From NCBI GenBank assembly GCA_902803675.1, contig CADCQZ010000306.1, positions 1-20,692 on the forward strand: DNA of 20,692 nt. Reading direction: 5' to 3'. Source of the DNA: an uncultured Eubacteriales bacterium. Lineage in GTDB: Bacteria; Bacillota_A; Clostridia; Christensenellales; Aristaeellaceae. A program made the translations under genes and the position numbers. Positions 6,844-15,202 of this stretch are shown here, piece after piece (within the stretch, counting starts at the first letter, position 1; each line of letters opens with the position of its first letter). The notes under the pieces were generated by a model that saw only the letters and a list, made by a program, of their open reading frames with translations, made no database searches and was not told where the DNA came from.

Positions 6844-8594
6844 ACCGGCTGAGGGATATGAGCTACCGCACCAAACTGGTGCTGGTGTTCGGCCTGGTGA
6901 CGCTGATCATGATCGCGTCGGTCACTCTGGCGATGACGGCCAGGAGCTACCGCTCCCTGCGGGATGATCTGTATGCCCATCTGGACCTGCTGACCGGGCA
7001 GGCGCTGCACAATTTCGACACGGAGCTCTCCTCGGTCTCCGGTCTCTTCCTCAACCAGCTGCGGGCCCAGGGGATCCCGGACAGGATCAATGCCGCGGCG
7101 TCCGATCAGGGCGCCAGCCTGATGACCACCAGGGAAATGGCGGACGCTCTCAGCCGCGTGATCACGGCCAACTGCGGGTATGAGAATGTGTATGTGCGGG
7201 CGGTGAACGGGGTGTCCTTCACCAACACTTTCGCGGACGCCGCCTTCGTGGAGACCGCGTCGGCCCTGATGGAGACGCACGGAGAGAAAACTTACGGCTC
7301 CCCGGTCTGGGTCAGGAATGAAAAGGGAGATGTGTTCCTGATCCGCGACCTTTATCAGCTGGAACCTTTCCGTTTCGTGGGCAAAGCCCTGACAAAGCTG
7401 AGGACCGATGATCTGGCGGAGCCGGGCAGGGACGATTTCGCGGCGAAATGCACCATCCTGTTTTATAACAACGATACATTCGTGACGCAGACGGGGCAGC
7501 CGCTGCCCGGCGGCATCAGTCCGGAAGCGGGCGGGCCCGACAGGATCAAAACGGACGAAAGGCAGTACCTTGTGTCCCGCAGCCGCCGCGGCAAGTGGCA
7601 GGCCGTCGGCCTGCTGCCCGCCAGGGTGCTCACCGATGTGAACACCGCCGTGATCCGCACGGGGCTCACCGTGGGGCTCATCGGGATCCTGGCGGGCCTC
7701 GTGCTCGTTTATCTCATCACCACCGGCATGACCGGGAAGATGCGGGGCCTGGTGGCGGCCATGGATGACGCCTCCGCGGGGCACATGACGGTGAGCGTGC
7801 CTGTGCGGGGCAGGGATGAGATCGGGCAGATGTCCGAGCATTTCAACACCATGGTGAGGAGCAACCGGGAACTGATGGACCGCCTGGTGCGCGAGGAAAA
7901 GCAGCGCAACCAGGCGGAGTACGACGCGCTGGAGTATAAGTACCGGTCACTGCAGTCCCAGATCAATCCCCACTTTATCTATAATGCCATGGAGGTGGTC
8001 AACGCCATGGCGAAACTGGACGGCAGCAGTGAGATCTGCGATGTGGTCACGCACATTTCCAGCTTTTTCAGGCAGAACACCCACAACATGGAAAAACGCT
8101 TCATCACCGTGGGCCAGGAATTCGCCAGCCTGAAGGAATACGCCACGATCTTCCGGCATATCTACGACAACGCCCTTGAAACACCGTTCACCTGTGAGGA
8201 CGGGTATTATGAGGCGCTGATCCCCACGATGATCCTGCAGCCGCTTCTGGAAAACGCGCTGACCCACGGGGTCCGGGCCCGGCAGGCTGAGGTGTCCATC
8301 CACGCGGAACGCGCGGACGAGGGCAGGCTTCGTGTCACCGTCATGGACAACGGTGCCGGTATGAGCGATGACACACTCAGGCGCATCCTGGCCGGCACGG
8401 ATGAAAAGCCGGACGAAAAGAAAACAGCCGGAGGCGTGGGCGTCAGGAACGTGCGCGACCGGCTGAAGCTGATCTACGGTGATCAGGCGGATTTCGATAT
8501 CATCAGCGGGCCGGGAATGGGGACGCAGGTGACCATCATCCTGCCGCTGATCTACGATGAAAGGGAGCTGGAAAGCCGTTTCACGGCAAGATAG
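6840..8594 (+). CDS. YesM-like sensor histidine kinase
   Basis: A 584-aa membrane sensor. The first membrane span is near residues 13-32 and the second near 272-293 ('TVGLIGILAGLVLVYLI'). About 240 residues between them should form the extracellular sensor domain. A HAMP segment follows (about 294-346). The His_kinase (PF06580-type) box 'SLQSQINPHFIYNAMEVVN' carries H378 as phospho-acceptor. The ATPase domain shows 'LLENALTHGV' (N box) and 'DNGAGMS' and 'GGVGVRNVRDRL' (G boxes). It starts at GTG 6840, overlapping the regulator stop. Its stop lies inside the 3' end of the convergent ThuA-like gene. It probably senses the imported sugar directly or through the binding protein. Confidence 0.93.
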   Translation: MNRLRDMSYRTKLVLVFGLVTLIMIASVTLAMTARSYRSLRDDLYAHLDLLTGQALHNFDTELSSVSGLFLNQLRAQGIPDRINAAASDQGASLMTTREMADALSRVITANCGYENVYVRAVNGVSFTNTFADAAFVETASALMETHGEKTYGSPVWVRNEKGDVFLIRDLYQLEPFRFVGKALTKLRTDDLAEPGRDDFAAKCTILFYNNDTFVTQTGQPLPGGISPEAGGPDRIKTDERQYLVSRSRRGKWQAVGLLPARVLTDVNTAVIRTGLTVGLIGILAGLVLVYLITTGMTGKMRGLVAAMDDASAGHMTVSVPVRGRDEIGQMSEHFNTMVRSNRELMDRLVREEKQRNQAEYDALEYKYRSLQSQINPHFIYNAMEVVNAMAKLDGSSEICDVVTHISSFFRQNTHNMEKRFITVGQEFASLKEYATIFRHIYDNALETPFTCEDGYYEALIPTMILQPLLENALTHGVRARQAEVSIHAERADEGRLRVTVMDNGAGMSDDTLRRILAGTDEKPDEKKTAGGVGVRNVRDRLKLIYGDQADFDIISGPGMGTQVTIILPLIYDERELESRFTAR

Positions 8595-9312
8595 GCGGTG
8601 ACTCCCGGGCCCAGTCCGGCCACGCGGCGCGGCGGTTCCCGCCGGCGGCCCAGCGGACGGCGTTGACGAGGATGGTACGGATCTCCTTCTGGTAATAGAC
8701 GGGATAGGTCTCGTGCCCGGAGGCGAAATAGAACACCCTTCCCTGGCCCCGGTACCAGCAGCATCCGCTGCGCAGTACTTCGCCTCCCTGGGAAGTGGTG
8801 AGGAACACCTGTTCGTCCGGCTGGGGGATCTCAAAATACTCCCCGTAGGTCTCATCCTGCGGGATGACGAAAAACTCCTTGTCGAGTCCCGCGGCGATGG
8901 GATGGGCGGGCATCACTGTCCACACGCGCTGCCATTCGTCATTCTCCCGCCAGCGCAGGCACTGGGTGCGGGTGCCCATGAGGCGGGAAAAGATCTTGCT
9001 GGCATGGGAGGAGTGGAGCAGTACCAGCCCCATGCCCTCCAGCACCCGTTTCTGAAGCGCGTCCACCCGGTCGTCACGGATCTCGCGCCAATGCTTGTGC
9101 CCGAAATAGACGGTCACGTCCGCCCAGACAAGATCCTCGTCCTTAAAGCCCTGCTGCTCGTCCTGCATGACGAAAGTGCGCACCTGAAATCCTTCCTGTT
9201 CCAGGAACAGTTCTTTGAGCGCGCCGTGGATCCCATTGGGGTAGATCCTTTTCTCTGCTTCCGCCGCTTCGGGCAGGGGCCTGTTCTCATACCACACCAG
9301 GATGTTCACCAC
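8581..9312 (-). CDS. ThuA-like domain protein
   Basis: A protein of about 243 aa with the ThuA (trehalose-utilisation, class I glutamine-amidotransferase-like) fold: 'NILVWYENRP' opening strand, 'DLVWADVTVYFGHKHW', 'VLEGMGLVLLHSSHASKIF', 'HPIAAGLDKEFFVIPQDETYGE', and the closing 'QGRVFYFASGHETYPVYYQKEI'. ThuA proteins are often paired with Gfo/Idh oxidoreductases in disaccharide oxidation systems, and that pairing is present here. The exact reaction of this subfamily is not settled. The start is GTG 9312, with GGAGG (9324-9320) 7 nt upstream; GTG 9309 would give a 4-nt GTGA overlap with the upstream stop and is nearly as good. Its last 14 bp overlap the end of the convergent kinase gene. Confidence 0.85.
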   Translation of the reverse strand: MVNILVWYENRPLPEAAEAEKRIYPNGIHGALKELFLEQEGFQVRTFVMQDEQQGFKDEDLVWADVTVYFGHKHWREIRDDRVDALQKRVLEGMGLVLLHSSHASKIFSRLMGTRTQCLRWRENDEWQRVWTVMPAHPIAAGLDKEFFVIPQDETYGEYFEIPQPDEQVFLTTSQGGEVLRSGCCWYRGQGRVFYFASGHETYPVYYQKEIRTILVNAVRWAAGGNRRAAWPDWARESPPILP

Positions 9313-10406
9313 TGTTCCACCTCCACCCATTTTTCCTCCCGGGAGGACTTGACGCAGGCCTCCACGAAAGCCAGATGCCTGAAGCCGTCCCGCAGGTCGG
9401 CGTAGGGCGTTTCCGCTCCGCTTTCATCTTCCAGGGAATCGTAAAAGGCCTGGACCGCGTTTTTCAGCGCGTCCGGCCAGCCCATCATGTGTCCCGTGGG
9501 GGCCGTGATGTATTTTTTCGTTTCCTCCAGGCAGGTGCGCTTGTTCATGTAGAAGGTCTCAAAACCGGTGTCCTTCCGGCCCAGGATGAGCCTGTCCGGG
9601 ATCTCCTGCTGCCAGGTGATGCTGTAGTTCTCCGCCCACACATCCAGCTGCAGATCGTTCTTGTGTCCGCAGGCGGATTTCGACACCGTGACCTGGCCCG
9701 GCGTGCCGTCGGCGAAACGCACGATGATGAAGCCCGTGTCCTCCGTGTCCATCTCATGCCTGCCGCCCTGATCGTCTGTGCGCACGGGATAATGGGTGTG
9801 AAGGTCGGCAAAGACCCGCGTGATGGGCTGCCCCAGCACGCACTCGGCGGTGTCCGCCCAGTGGGTGCCGATATCGCTGATGGCCCGGGCGATGCCGGTA
9901 TTCGCCATGCGCGCTGACCAGTCGTCATGCCGGGCGGCGGATTCCTGAAGGTAGCAGCCGTTCACCGCGAGCACCCGGCCGGTGAGCCCCTTGAGCACCC
10001 TCAAACGCATCTCCTGCACGGCGGCGTTCATGCGGTACTGATGATTGAGCCCCGCCCGCACGCCGCGCTCCTGCGCCAGAAGCGCGATCATCCTGGCGTT
10101 TTGAGCGGTGAGGGACAGGGGCTTCTCACAGTAGATATGCTTGCCGTTTTCGATGGCTTCCCGGTTCACCTCGTCGTGCAGGGCCGGGGGCAGGCAGTTG
10201 TGGATCACGTCCACTTCCGGATCCTTTACGGCGTCCCGCCAGTCGGTATACGCTTTCGCGTGGAAGCGCTCCGCCAGGGGAAGGACGGCCCGGGGGTCCG
10301 TGTCGCACAGGGCGGTGACCTCGGCCTGAGGGACGCGGCGCAGGGCGTCCAGATGCATGGGGCCTATGAAGCCGAGGCCGATCACGGCGGCGCGGTATGT
10401 CTTCAT
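9306..10406 (-). CDS. Gfo/Idh/MocA family NAD(P)-dependent oxidoreductase
   Basis: A 366-aa sugar or cyclitol dehydrogenase. The N-terminal Rossmann domain has 'AAVIGLGFIGPMH' (GxGxxG) and the family signature 'YCEKPLS' near residue 93, where the Lys is catalytic. The C-terminal domain has the substrate-site motif 'DIGTHWADTAE' with the conserved Asp/His. Family members oxidise or reduce hydroxyls on sugars, glycosides or inositols. The pairing with the ThuA-like gene (overlapping stop/start) recalls thuB-thuA, where a disaccharide is oxidised to a 3-keto form. IolG-type inositol dehydrogenase is the main alternative. The start has AAGGAGG about 9 nt upstream. It is expressed leftward from the promoter at 10470-10442. 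Confidence 0.92.
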   Translation of the reverse strand: MKTYRAAVIGLGFIGPMHLDALRRVPQAEVTALCDTDPRAVLPLAERFHAKAYTDWRDAVKDPEVDVIHNCLPPALHDEVNREAIENGKHIYCEKPLSLTAQNARMIALLAQERGVRAGLNHQYRMNAAVQEMRLRVLKGLTGRVLAVNGCYLQESAARHDDWSARMANTGIARAISDIGTHWADTAECVLGQPITRVFADLHTHYPVRTDDQGGRHEMDTEDTGFIIVRFADGTPGQVTVSKSACGHKNDLQLDVWAENYSITWQQEIPDRLILGRKDTGFETFYMNKRTCLEETKKYITAPTGHMMGWPDALKNAVQAFYDSLEDESGAETPYADLRDGFRHLAFVEACVKSSREEKWVEVEQW

Positions 10407-10441
10407 GTTATCATGCCTCCTTGGGTCTTTTGCTCCTTATC

Positions 10442-10470
10442 AGTATAGGGTCAATCGTAAGTTTAGACAA
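10442..10470 (-). promoter_or_regulatory. Leftward promoter of the Gfo/Idh-ThuA operon
   Basis: Read on the minus strand, TTGTCT (10470-10465) and TATACT (10447-10442) are separated by exactly 17 bp. The predicted leader to ATG 10406 is about 30 nt and holds a strong ribosome site. Confidence 0.65.
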
Positions 10471-10476
10471 TATATC

Positions 10477-10491
10477 GAAATTATCAATTTC
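10477..10491. promoter_or_regulatory. Operator-like inverted repeat in the divergent region
   Basis: GAAATT-atc-AATTTC is a perfect 6-bp inverted repeat with a 3-nt spacer, 6 bp upstream of the leftward -35. Its minus strand contains AAATTGATAA, also present at 1950-1959 upstream of the importer. A second palindrome, ATTTATAAAT, sits at 10492-10501. Confidence 0.45.
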
Positions 10492-10492
10492 A

Positions 10493-10546
10493 TTTATAAA
10501 TTCTTGAGAATAGGATATACACAATCCCGCGCGTGACAATTACAAT
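10493..10546 (+). promoter_or_regulatory. Candidate rightward promoters of the catabolic operon
   Basis: Two weak matches with 17-bp spacing occur: TTTATA (10493-10498) with TATACA (10516-10521), and TACACA (10518-10523) with TACAAT (10541-10546). Neither is strong and sequence does not choose between them. Weak promoters are consistent with activator control. Confidence 0.35.
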
Positions 10547-10580
10547 GCATACAGGTGATAAGGGCATCATATGCCGGAAA

Positions 10581-10588
10581 GGAAGGAG
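10581..10588 (+). promoter_or_regulatory. Ribosome binding site deciding the isomerase start
   Basis: GGAAGGAG lies 7 nt before ATG 10596. The 21 codons open upstream in the same frame lack a ribosome site and extend into the promoter region. Confidence 0.65.
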
Positions 10589-10595
10589 CTTCAAT

Positions 10596-11987
10596 ATGCT
10601 TGATTATCATGTCAGAATCGGCCTGGCCCCCATGCGGCGGGACGTGACGCCCCGGCCCGGTATCTTCAACTGGGAAAAGGCGGAGGAACGCGGCCGGGCG
10701 GCTGTGGACTATATCGAAAAGCATTACGCCTCGGAGCATGTGTCCTTCGTGGATCTGAAGGGGATCAATCCCGTGGACGTGATGTACTGCGACGCGGACG
10801 CGGAAAAGGTGATCGAGCGTTTCAAAAACGAAAAAGTGGACGCGGTGCTGATCATCAACGCCAATTTCGGCAACGAGGAGATCGCTGCCGAGGTGGCGCG
10901 GGGCGTGGGCAAGCCGGTATGCATCTGGGCCATGCTGGATGACGAGTTCCTGCCCGACGGCTCCCGCTTCACCGACAGCCAGTGCGGTATTTTCGGCGTG
11001 AGCCGCCAGCTGCAGCGCTTCCATGTGCCCTTCAGCTTCATCGAGACCTGCAGGGTGGACAGCGATATCTTCCAAAAGGGACTGGACAGGTTCGTGCGCG
11101 TCAGCTGCATGGTGAAGAACTTCACGGGCATGCGCATCGCCCAGGTGGGCATGCGGCCCAAGCCCTTCTGCTCCGTGATCTTCAATGAGGGCGAGCTGAT
11201 GGAGAAGTTCGGCCTGCAGATCGTGCCGGTCAATCTGGCGGTGATCATCGACAAATACAACAGGATCCTTTCGGAGCGGGATGAGGAACTTCAGGCCGGG
11301 GCCAAACTGCTCCTGAGCCGTTACGAGATGGACGAGCTGACACCGCCGCTCCTTAAAAAAGTATACGCCTTCGTGCTTTTGTATCAGTGGGTGTTTGAGA
11401 CCTACCGGGTGCAGGCGGTCTCCGCCGAGTGCTGGACGGCCATGCAGCTGGCGGTGGGCGCCATGCCCTGCACGGCGTACAGTGTCCTGGCGGATATGGG
11501 CTACATCATCTCCTGCGAGAGCGACCTGCACGCGGCCATCACCATGGCGCTTCTGTCCTGCGCGGCCCTGGGCGAAAAGAAGCCCTTCCTGGGCGAGTTC
11601 ACCGTGCGGCATCCGTCCGATCCGGACATCGAGCTTTTGTGGCACTGCGGCCCCTTCGCCTACAGCCTTAAAAAAGAAGGGAGCCCCTGCAAAAATGTCA
11701 ACATGCGCCAGTGGTTCCAGGTGAAGGACGGGGAGTATACCGTGGCCCGCTTCGATCAGGACAACGGTGATTACTCCATCCTGGCCGGTACCTGCCGATC
11801 CGCGGAAGGGCCCTATACTTTCGGCACCTATCTGTGGGCCAGGTTCGACGACCTGCCCGCCTGGGAGCGCAAGCTGGTGGAAGGCCCCTATATCCACCAT
11901 ATGAGCGAGGTGGAAGGCGACCTGACGGACGTGATCCGGGAATTCACGAAATTCGTGCCGGCATTGAGATTGGATACGGTCAAGTGA
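10596..11987 (+). CDS. L-fucose/L-arabinose isomerase-fold protein (ketol isomerase)
   Basis: A 463-aa protein of the FucI/AraA-like superfamily, predicted to interconvert an aldose and ketose in the cytoplasm with a divalent metal. Signature stretches are 'GSRFTDSQCGIFGVSRQLQRF' region near residues 125-145, 'SAECWTAMQLAVGAMPCTAY' near 275-295, 'CESDLHAAITMALLSCAALG' with E308 and D310, and 'LWHCGPFAY' with H350. The E/D/H set matches the metal-ligand pattern of the fucose isomerase C-terminal domain. It is shorter than E. coli FucI (about 590 aa), as in the compact uncharacterised branch that also includes sulfoquinovose isomerases of Gram-positive bacteria. It is first gene of the rightward operon, 18 nt before the aldolase gene. 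Fold confidence is high; the substrate is not determined. Confidence 0.85.
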   Translation: MLDYHVRIGLAPMRRDVTPRPGIFNWEKAEERGRAAVDYIEKHYASEHVSFVDLKGINPVDVMYCDADAEKVIERFKNEKVDAVLIINANFGNEEIAAEVARGVGKPVCIWAMLDDEFLPDGSRFTDSQCGIFGVSRQLQRFHVPFSFIETCRVDSDIFQKGLDRFVRVSCMVKNFTGMRIAQVGMRPKPFCSVIFNEGELMEKFGLQIVPVNLAVIIDKYNRILSERDEELQAGAKLLLSRYEMDELTPPLLKKVYAFVLLYQWVFETYRVQAVSAECWTAMQLAVGAMPCTAYSVLADMGYIISCESDLHAAITMALLSCAALGEKKPFLGEFTVRHPSDPDIELLWHCGPFAYSLKKEGSPCKNVNMRQWFQVKDGEYTVARFDQDNGDYSILAGTCRSAEGPYTFGTYLWARFDDLPAWERKLVEGPYIHHMSEVEGDLTDVIREFTKFVPALRLDTVK

Positions 11988-12005
11988 TCGAAGGGAGCGA
12001 TAAGC

Positions 12006-12839
12006 ATGCTTGTCAATATGAAAACGGTGCTGGATATCGCGGAAAAGAAAAACTGCGCGATCCCGGCCTTCAATGTCTATAACACCGAGACAGCCCTGGG
12101 AGCCATTCAGGCAGCGGAAGAAGCGGGGTCCTGCGTGATCCTGCAGATGTACAGCCGCCTGTTCGGCAGCGTGGAGGCGGAATTCCTCATGCCCGCACTG
12201 GTGGGGGCCGCGAGGCGCGCCAAAGTGAAGACCGCCCTGCATCTTGATCACGGCGCCAACAGTGATGTGGTCTCCAGAGCCCTGCGCTGGGGATGCACCG
12301 GTGTGATGCGGGACGCCAGCAATGAGCCCTTCGACCGGAACGCGGAGATCTTAAAGGCGGTGGTGGACCTGGCTCACGCCGTGGATGTGAGCGTGGAGGG
12401 CGAGCTGGGGCATATCGGCTCCGCCAAGGATGGTGTGCCCACGGATTACACCCGGGTGGATGAAGCCCGGGAATTCGTGAGCCGCACGGGGGTGGACGCG
12501 CTGGCGATCATGGTGGGCACCGCCCACGGAAGATACAAACAGGCTCCGGTGCTGGCCATCGACCGCATCCGTCAGATCCATGAAGCGGTACCGGGCTGTG
12601 CCCTGGTGCTGCACGGCGGCAGCGGTGTGCCGGATGACCAGATCACCGCGGCGGTGGATGCCGGGATCAGGAAGGTGAATTTCGGTACGGACGTGTGCTA
12701 CTCCTTCCTGGACAAGGTGTTCGAGGTGAGCCGGGATATCGTGGCGGTGGACCTGTTCATGAAAGCGCCCACCGCGGCGGTCAGGGATTTCTGCCTGAGC
12801 AAGATCAGGCTCTTAAGGGCCGGAGGCAGCGATGACTGA
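12006..12839 (+). CDS. Class II (Zn-dependent) ketose-bisphosphate-type aldolase
   Basis: A 277-aa aldolase of the FbaA/GatY/KbaY/IolJ family, which cleaves a phosphorylated ketose or keto-acid to DHAP plus an aldehyde. Zinc-site residues are visible: 'ALHLDHGAN' near residues 79-87, 'VEGELGHIG' near 130-138, 'GTAHGRY' near 174-180, and 'LHGGSGVPDDQI' near 201-212 (His plus the phosphate-binding GGSG). 'KVNFGTDVCYSF' is the usual phosphate-site end. The family motif VMiDgS reads VMRDAS, so Gly is replaced by Ala next to the catalytic Asp. GAAGGGAG before ATG 12006 supports the start. The stop overlaps the kinase start, so the two are coupled. Context (isomerase before, kinase after) points to splitting a phosphorylated ketose. 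Confidence 0.92.
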   Translation: MLVNMKTVLDIAEKKNCAIPAFNVYNTETALGAIQAAEEAGSCVILQMYSRLFGSVEAEFLMPALVGAARRAKVKTALHLDHGANSDVVSRALRWGCTGVMRDASNEPFDRNAEILKAVVDLAHAVDVSVEGELGHIGSAKDGVPTDYTRVDEAREFVSRTGVDALAIMVGTAHGRYKQAPVLAIDRIRQIHEAVPGCALVLHGGSGVPDDQITAAVDAGIRKVNFGTDVCYSFLDKVFEVSRDIVAVDLFMKAPTAAVRDFCLSKIRLLRAGGSDD

Positions 12840-13758
12840 ACATATGCGGCCGGAAATAGTGGGGATCGGCTCCACCGTATACGATACCCTGATGCGGGTG
12901 GATCACTACCCGGAAGAAGATACGAAGATGCAGGGGATCGAGACCAAGGTCCAGGGCGGCGGTCCATGCGCCACGGCCCTGGCGGCCGCTTCCAAACTGG
13001 GGATATCGGCCGCTTATATGGGCACCGTGGGGGATGACCCCTTCGGGGACTTCATGATGGCCGATCTTGAGCGCATCAAAGTGGATACGTCCCGCGTGCT
13101 CAGGATCAGCGGGAAGATCAGCTTTCACGCGGTGATCCTTTTGAGCGGCGCCACCTCCAGCCGCACCTGTGTGTGGAACAGGGGAGACGTGCCCCCGCCG
13201 CGGCCGGAGGATCTGGACCGGGAGATGCTGGAACACGCGAAGGTGCTCCATCTGGACGGGCACATGCGTGACGCGGCGCTCTCGGCGGCAAAGATATGCA
13301 AAAAAGCCGGGGTGAAGGTGAGCCTGGACGCCGGCGGCATGCTGCCTGGGATCGGGGATCTGTGCGCGCTCGCTGACTGGCTGATCCCCTCGGAGGAGTT
13401 CGCCCTGAAACTGACTGGGGAAAAGGACGCCCGGGAGGCGGCGAAAAGCCTGTATGAAAAGTTCCGCCCGGAAGCCCTGGTCATCACTCAGGGCGTAAAG
13501 GGCGGGCTGCTGATGGATGAAAAGGGCCTGCGCGCCTACAGGAGCTATAAGGTCACGGCGGTGGATACCAACGGCTGCGGTGATACCTTCCACGGGGCCT
13601 TCGCCGCCGGGAAGATCAAAGGGATGGATAATGACAGGGCCTGCCGGTACGCCAGCGCGGCGGCAGCCGTCAAATGCACCAGGCTGGGGGCAAGGAACGC
13701 CATGCCCACGGATGAGGAATGCCGCCGGTTCCTTTCGGAACGGGGCGAAGAGCTGTAA
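12832..13758 (+). CDS. PfkB-family carbohydrate kinase
   Basis: A 308-aa ribokinase-fold kinase that would phosphorylate the ketose made by the isomerase. 'VQGGGPCATALAAASKLG' near residues 40-58 is the sugar-binding GG region. The ATP-site/catalytic motif near residue 245 is 'DTNGCGDTFHGAFAAG', where the usual GAGD anion-hole motif reads GCGD with the catalytic Asp kept. The combination GGGPxAT, DTFHGA and 'VKCTRLGARNAMPT' is closer, from memory, to the YihV (sulfofructose kinase) type than to IolC or KdgK; a proper tree is needed to trust this. GGAGG lies 5 nt before ATG 12832, which overlaps the aldolase stop by 8 nt. Confidence 0.92.
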   Translation: MTEHMRPEIVGIGSTVYDTLMRVDHYPEEDTKMQGIETKVQGGGPCATALAAASKLGISAAYMGTVGDDPFGDFMMADLERIKVDTSRVLRISGKISFHAVILLSGATSSRTCVWNRGDVPPPRPEDLDREMLEHAKVLHLDGHMRDAALSAAKICKKAGVKVSLDAGGMLPGIGDLCALADWLIPSEEFALKLTGEKDAREAAKSLYEKFRPEALVITQGVKGGLLMDEKGLRAYRSYKVTAVDTNGCGDTFHGAFAAGKIKGMDNDRACRYASAAAAVKCTRLGARNAMPTDEECRRFLSERGEEL

Positions 13759-13770
13759 GGAGGGACAGGG

Positions 13771-15201
13771 ATGGAACTGAGAGCGTTTATGCCGGACATG
13801 ATCCGGAGCGAACTGGAGGACGTGGTAGGCGTGGAAAACGTCTCCGTCTCCGTGAGCGACCGCATGACCTACGGCGTGGATTATTTCTGGATCAGCCGCA
13901 TGTGGGCGGACAGGGGACAGGTGCCGCCCATGCCGGACTGGGTGGTGCGTCCTGGGAGCGCCGGGGAAGTGAGCAGGATCCTGAAGATCGCCAACTACTA
14001 TAAGATCCCCGTCCATATCTGGGGCGGCGGCAGCGGATCCCAGGGCGGCGCGCTGCCCATGGCGGGCGGCATCATGATGGACATGAAGCGCATGAGCCGC
14101 CTCATCGAGATCGACGAGGTGAGCCGCACCATCACCGCCGAGGCGGGAATGATCTTTCAGCAACTGGAATGGTACGCCAATGAAAGGGGCTATTCCTGCC
14201 AGCACATCCCCTCCTGCCTGACCTGCGGCACCATCGGCGGCGCCCTGGGGCACCGGGGCATCGGCATCATGAGCACCAAGTACGGCAAGATCGACGATAT
14301 GTGCGTGTCCATGGAAGTGGTGCTCCCCAACGGCGACATCATCAACACCCTTCCGGTACCCAAGCACGCGGCGGGCCCGGACCTCAACCAGATCTTCATC
14401 GGTTCCGAGGGCACCCTGGGCGTGATCACCAAGGCCACTTTCAAGCTGTTCGAGCAGCCGGAGAGCCGCCAGTTCCGGGCTTTCCTGTTCCCGGATATGC
14501 ACTCGGGCTACATGGCGGGAAGGGACCTGATGCAGAAGGTCAAGCCCTCCATCCTGCGTTTCTATGATGAGGCGGAGAGCGGCTCCATCATCAAGAAGAT
14601 CCTGGGATTCGAGAAGAAGGGCTGCTTCATGAACCTGGCGGTGGAAGGCATCAAAAAGATCGTGGACATCGAGATGGATATCATCCTGGACATCGCCCGG
14701 AAATGGGGCGGCGAGGACCTGGGAAGCGAGTACGGTGAGAAATGGTATGAGAACCGCATCACCTTCTTCTATCCCGGGCACATCATGGATATCCCCCAGA
14801 TGTTCGGCACCATGGACACCGTGGCCACCTACGCCAATATCGAGAAGATCTACCTGGCCATGAAAAAGGCCGTCAACGATAATTTCCCCTTCGTGCGGTA
14901 TATTTCCCATTCCAGTCACTGGTATGAATGGGGCTGCATGAATTACACGCGGTTCATCGTGGATCCCAAGGATGTGCCTCAGGATCCGGAAGAGGCCATC
15001 CGCCTGCACAACAGGATATGGAACGTGGGTGTCCGGGCGGCCATGGAGAACGGCGGCGTGATCAACGATCATCACGGGATCGGCCTGAAGCTGTCCCGCC
15101 TGATGAAGGAGCAGTACGGTCCCGCCATGCAGGTGATGGAAGGTTTGAAGAAGTCCCTGGACCCCAACGGCATCCTCAACCCCTACAAGCTGGGCCTGTG
15201 A
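13771..15201 (+). CDS. FAD-linked oxidase (GlcD/alkyl-DHAP synthase-like, VAO/PCMH fold)
   Basis: A 476-aa flavoprotein. The FAD-binding half begins at about residue 50: 'PDWVVRPGSAGEVSRILKIA', 'HIWGGGSGSQGGALP', 'TCGTIGGALGHRG', and 'IFIGSEGTLGVITKATFKLF'. The C-terminal half has 'RYISHSSHWYEWGCMNYTRF' and 'INDHHGIGLKLSRLMKEQYG', ending 'LDPNGILNPYKLGL', like D-lactate/glycolate oxidases and alkyl-DHAP synthases. The likely role is oxidation of a 2-hydroxyacid. The Fe-S gene follows immediately and EtfBA are in the same operon, so electrons probably pass to EtfBA. AAGGAGG lies about 7-8 nt before ATG. The substrate could be lactate, glycolate, glycerate or a related acid released by the aldolase; this is inference. 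Confidence 0.88.
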   Translation: MELRAFMPDMIRSELEDVVGVENVSVSVSDRMTYGVDYFWISRMWADRGQVPPMPDWVVRPGSAGEVSRILKIANYYKIPVHIWGGGSGSQGGALPMAGGIMMDMKRMSRLIEIDEVSRTITAEAGMIFQQLEWYANERGYSCQHIPSCLTCGTIGGALGHRGIGIMSTKYGKIDDMCVSMEVVLPNGDIINTLPVPKHAAGPDLNQIFIGSEGTLGVITKATFKLFEQPESRQFRAFLFPDMHSGYMAGRDLMQKVKPSILRFYDEAESGSIIKKILGFEKKGCFMNLAVEGIKKIVDIEMDIILDIARKWGGEDLGSEYGEKWYENRITFFYPGHIMDIPQMFGTMDTVATYANIEKIYLAMKKAVNDNFPFVRYISHSSHWYEWGCMNYTRFIVDPKDVPQDPEEAIRLHNRIWNVGVRAAMENGGVINDHHGIGLKLSRLMKEQYGPAMQVMEGLKKSLDPNGILNPYKLGL

Positions 15202-15202
15202 G

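Noticed and set aside
10533..10595. Upstream extension of the isomerase reading frame
   Set aside because: No ribosome site precedes the early start, and the 21 extra residues do not resemble the family N-terminus; ATG 10596 has a good site.
10494..12251. 585-aa open frame on the minus strand
   Set aside because: Antisense to the isomerase and aldolase genes, no recognisable motif, and no suitable ribosome site.
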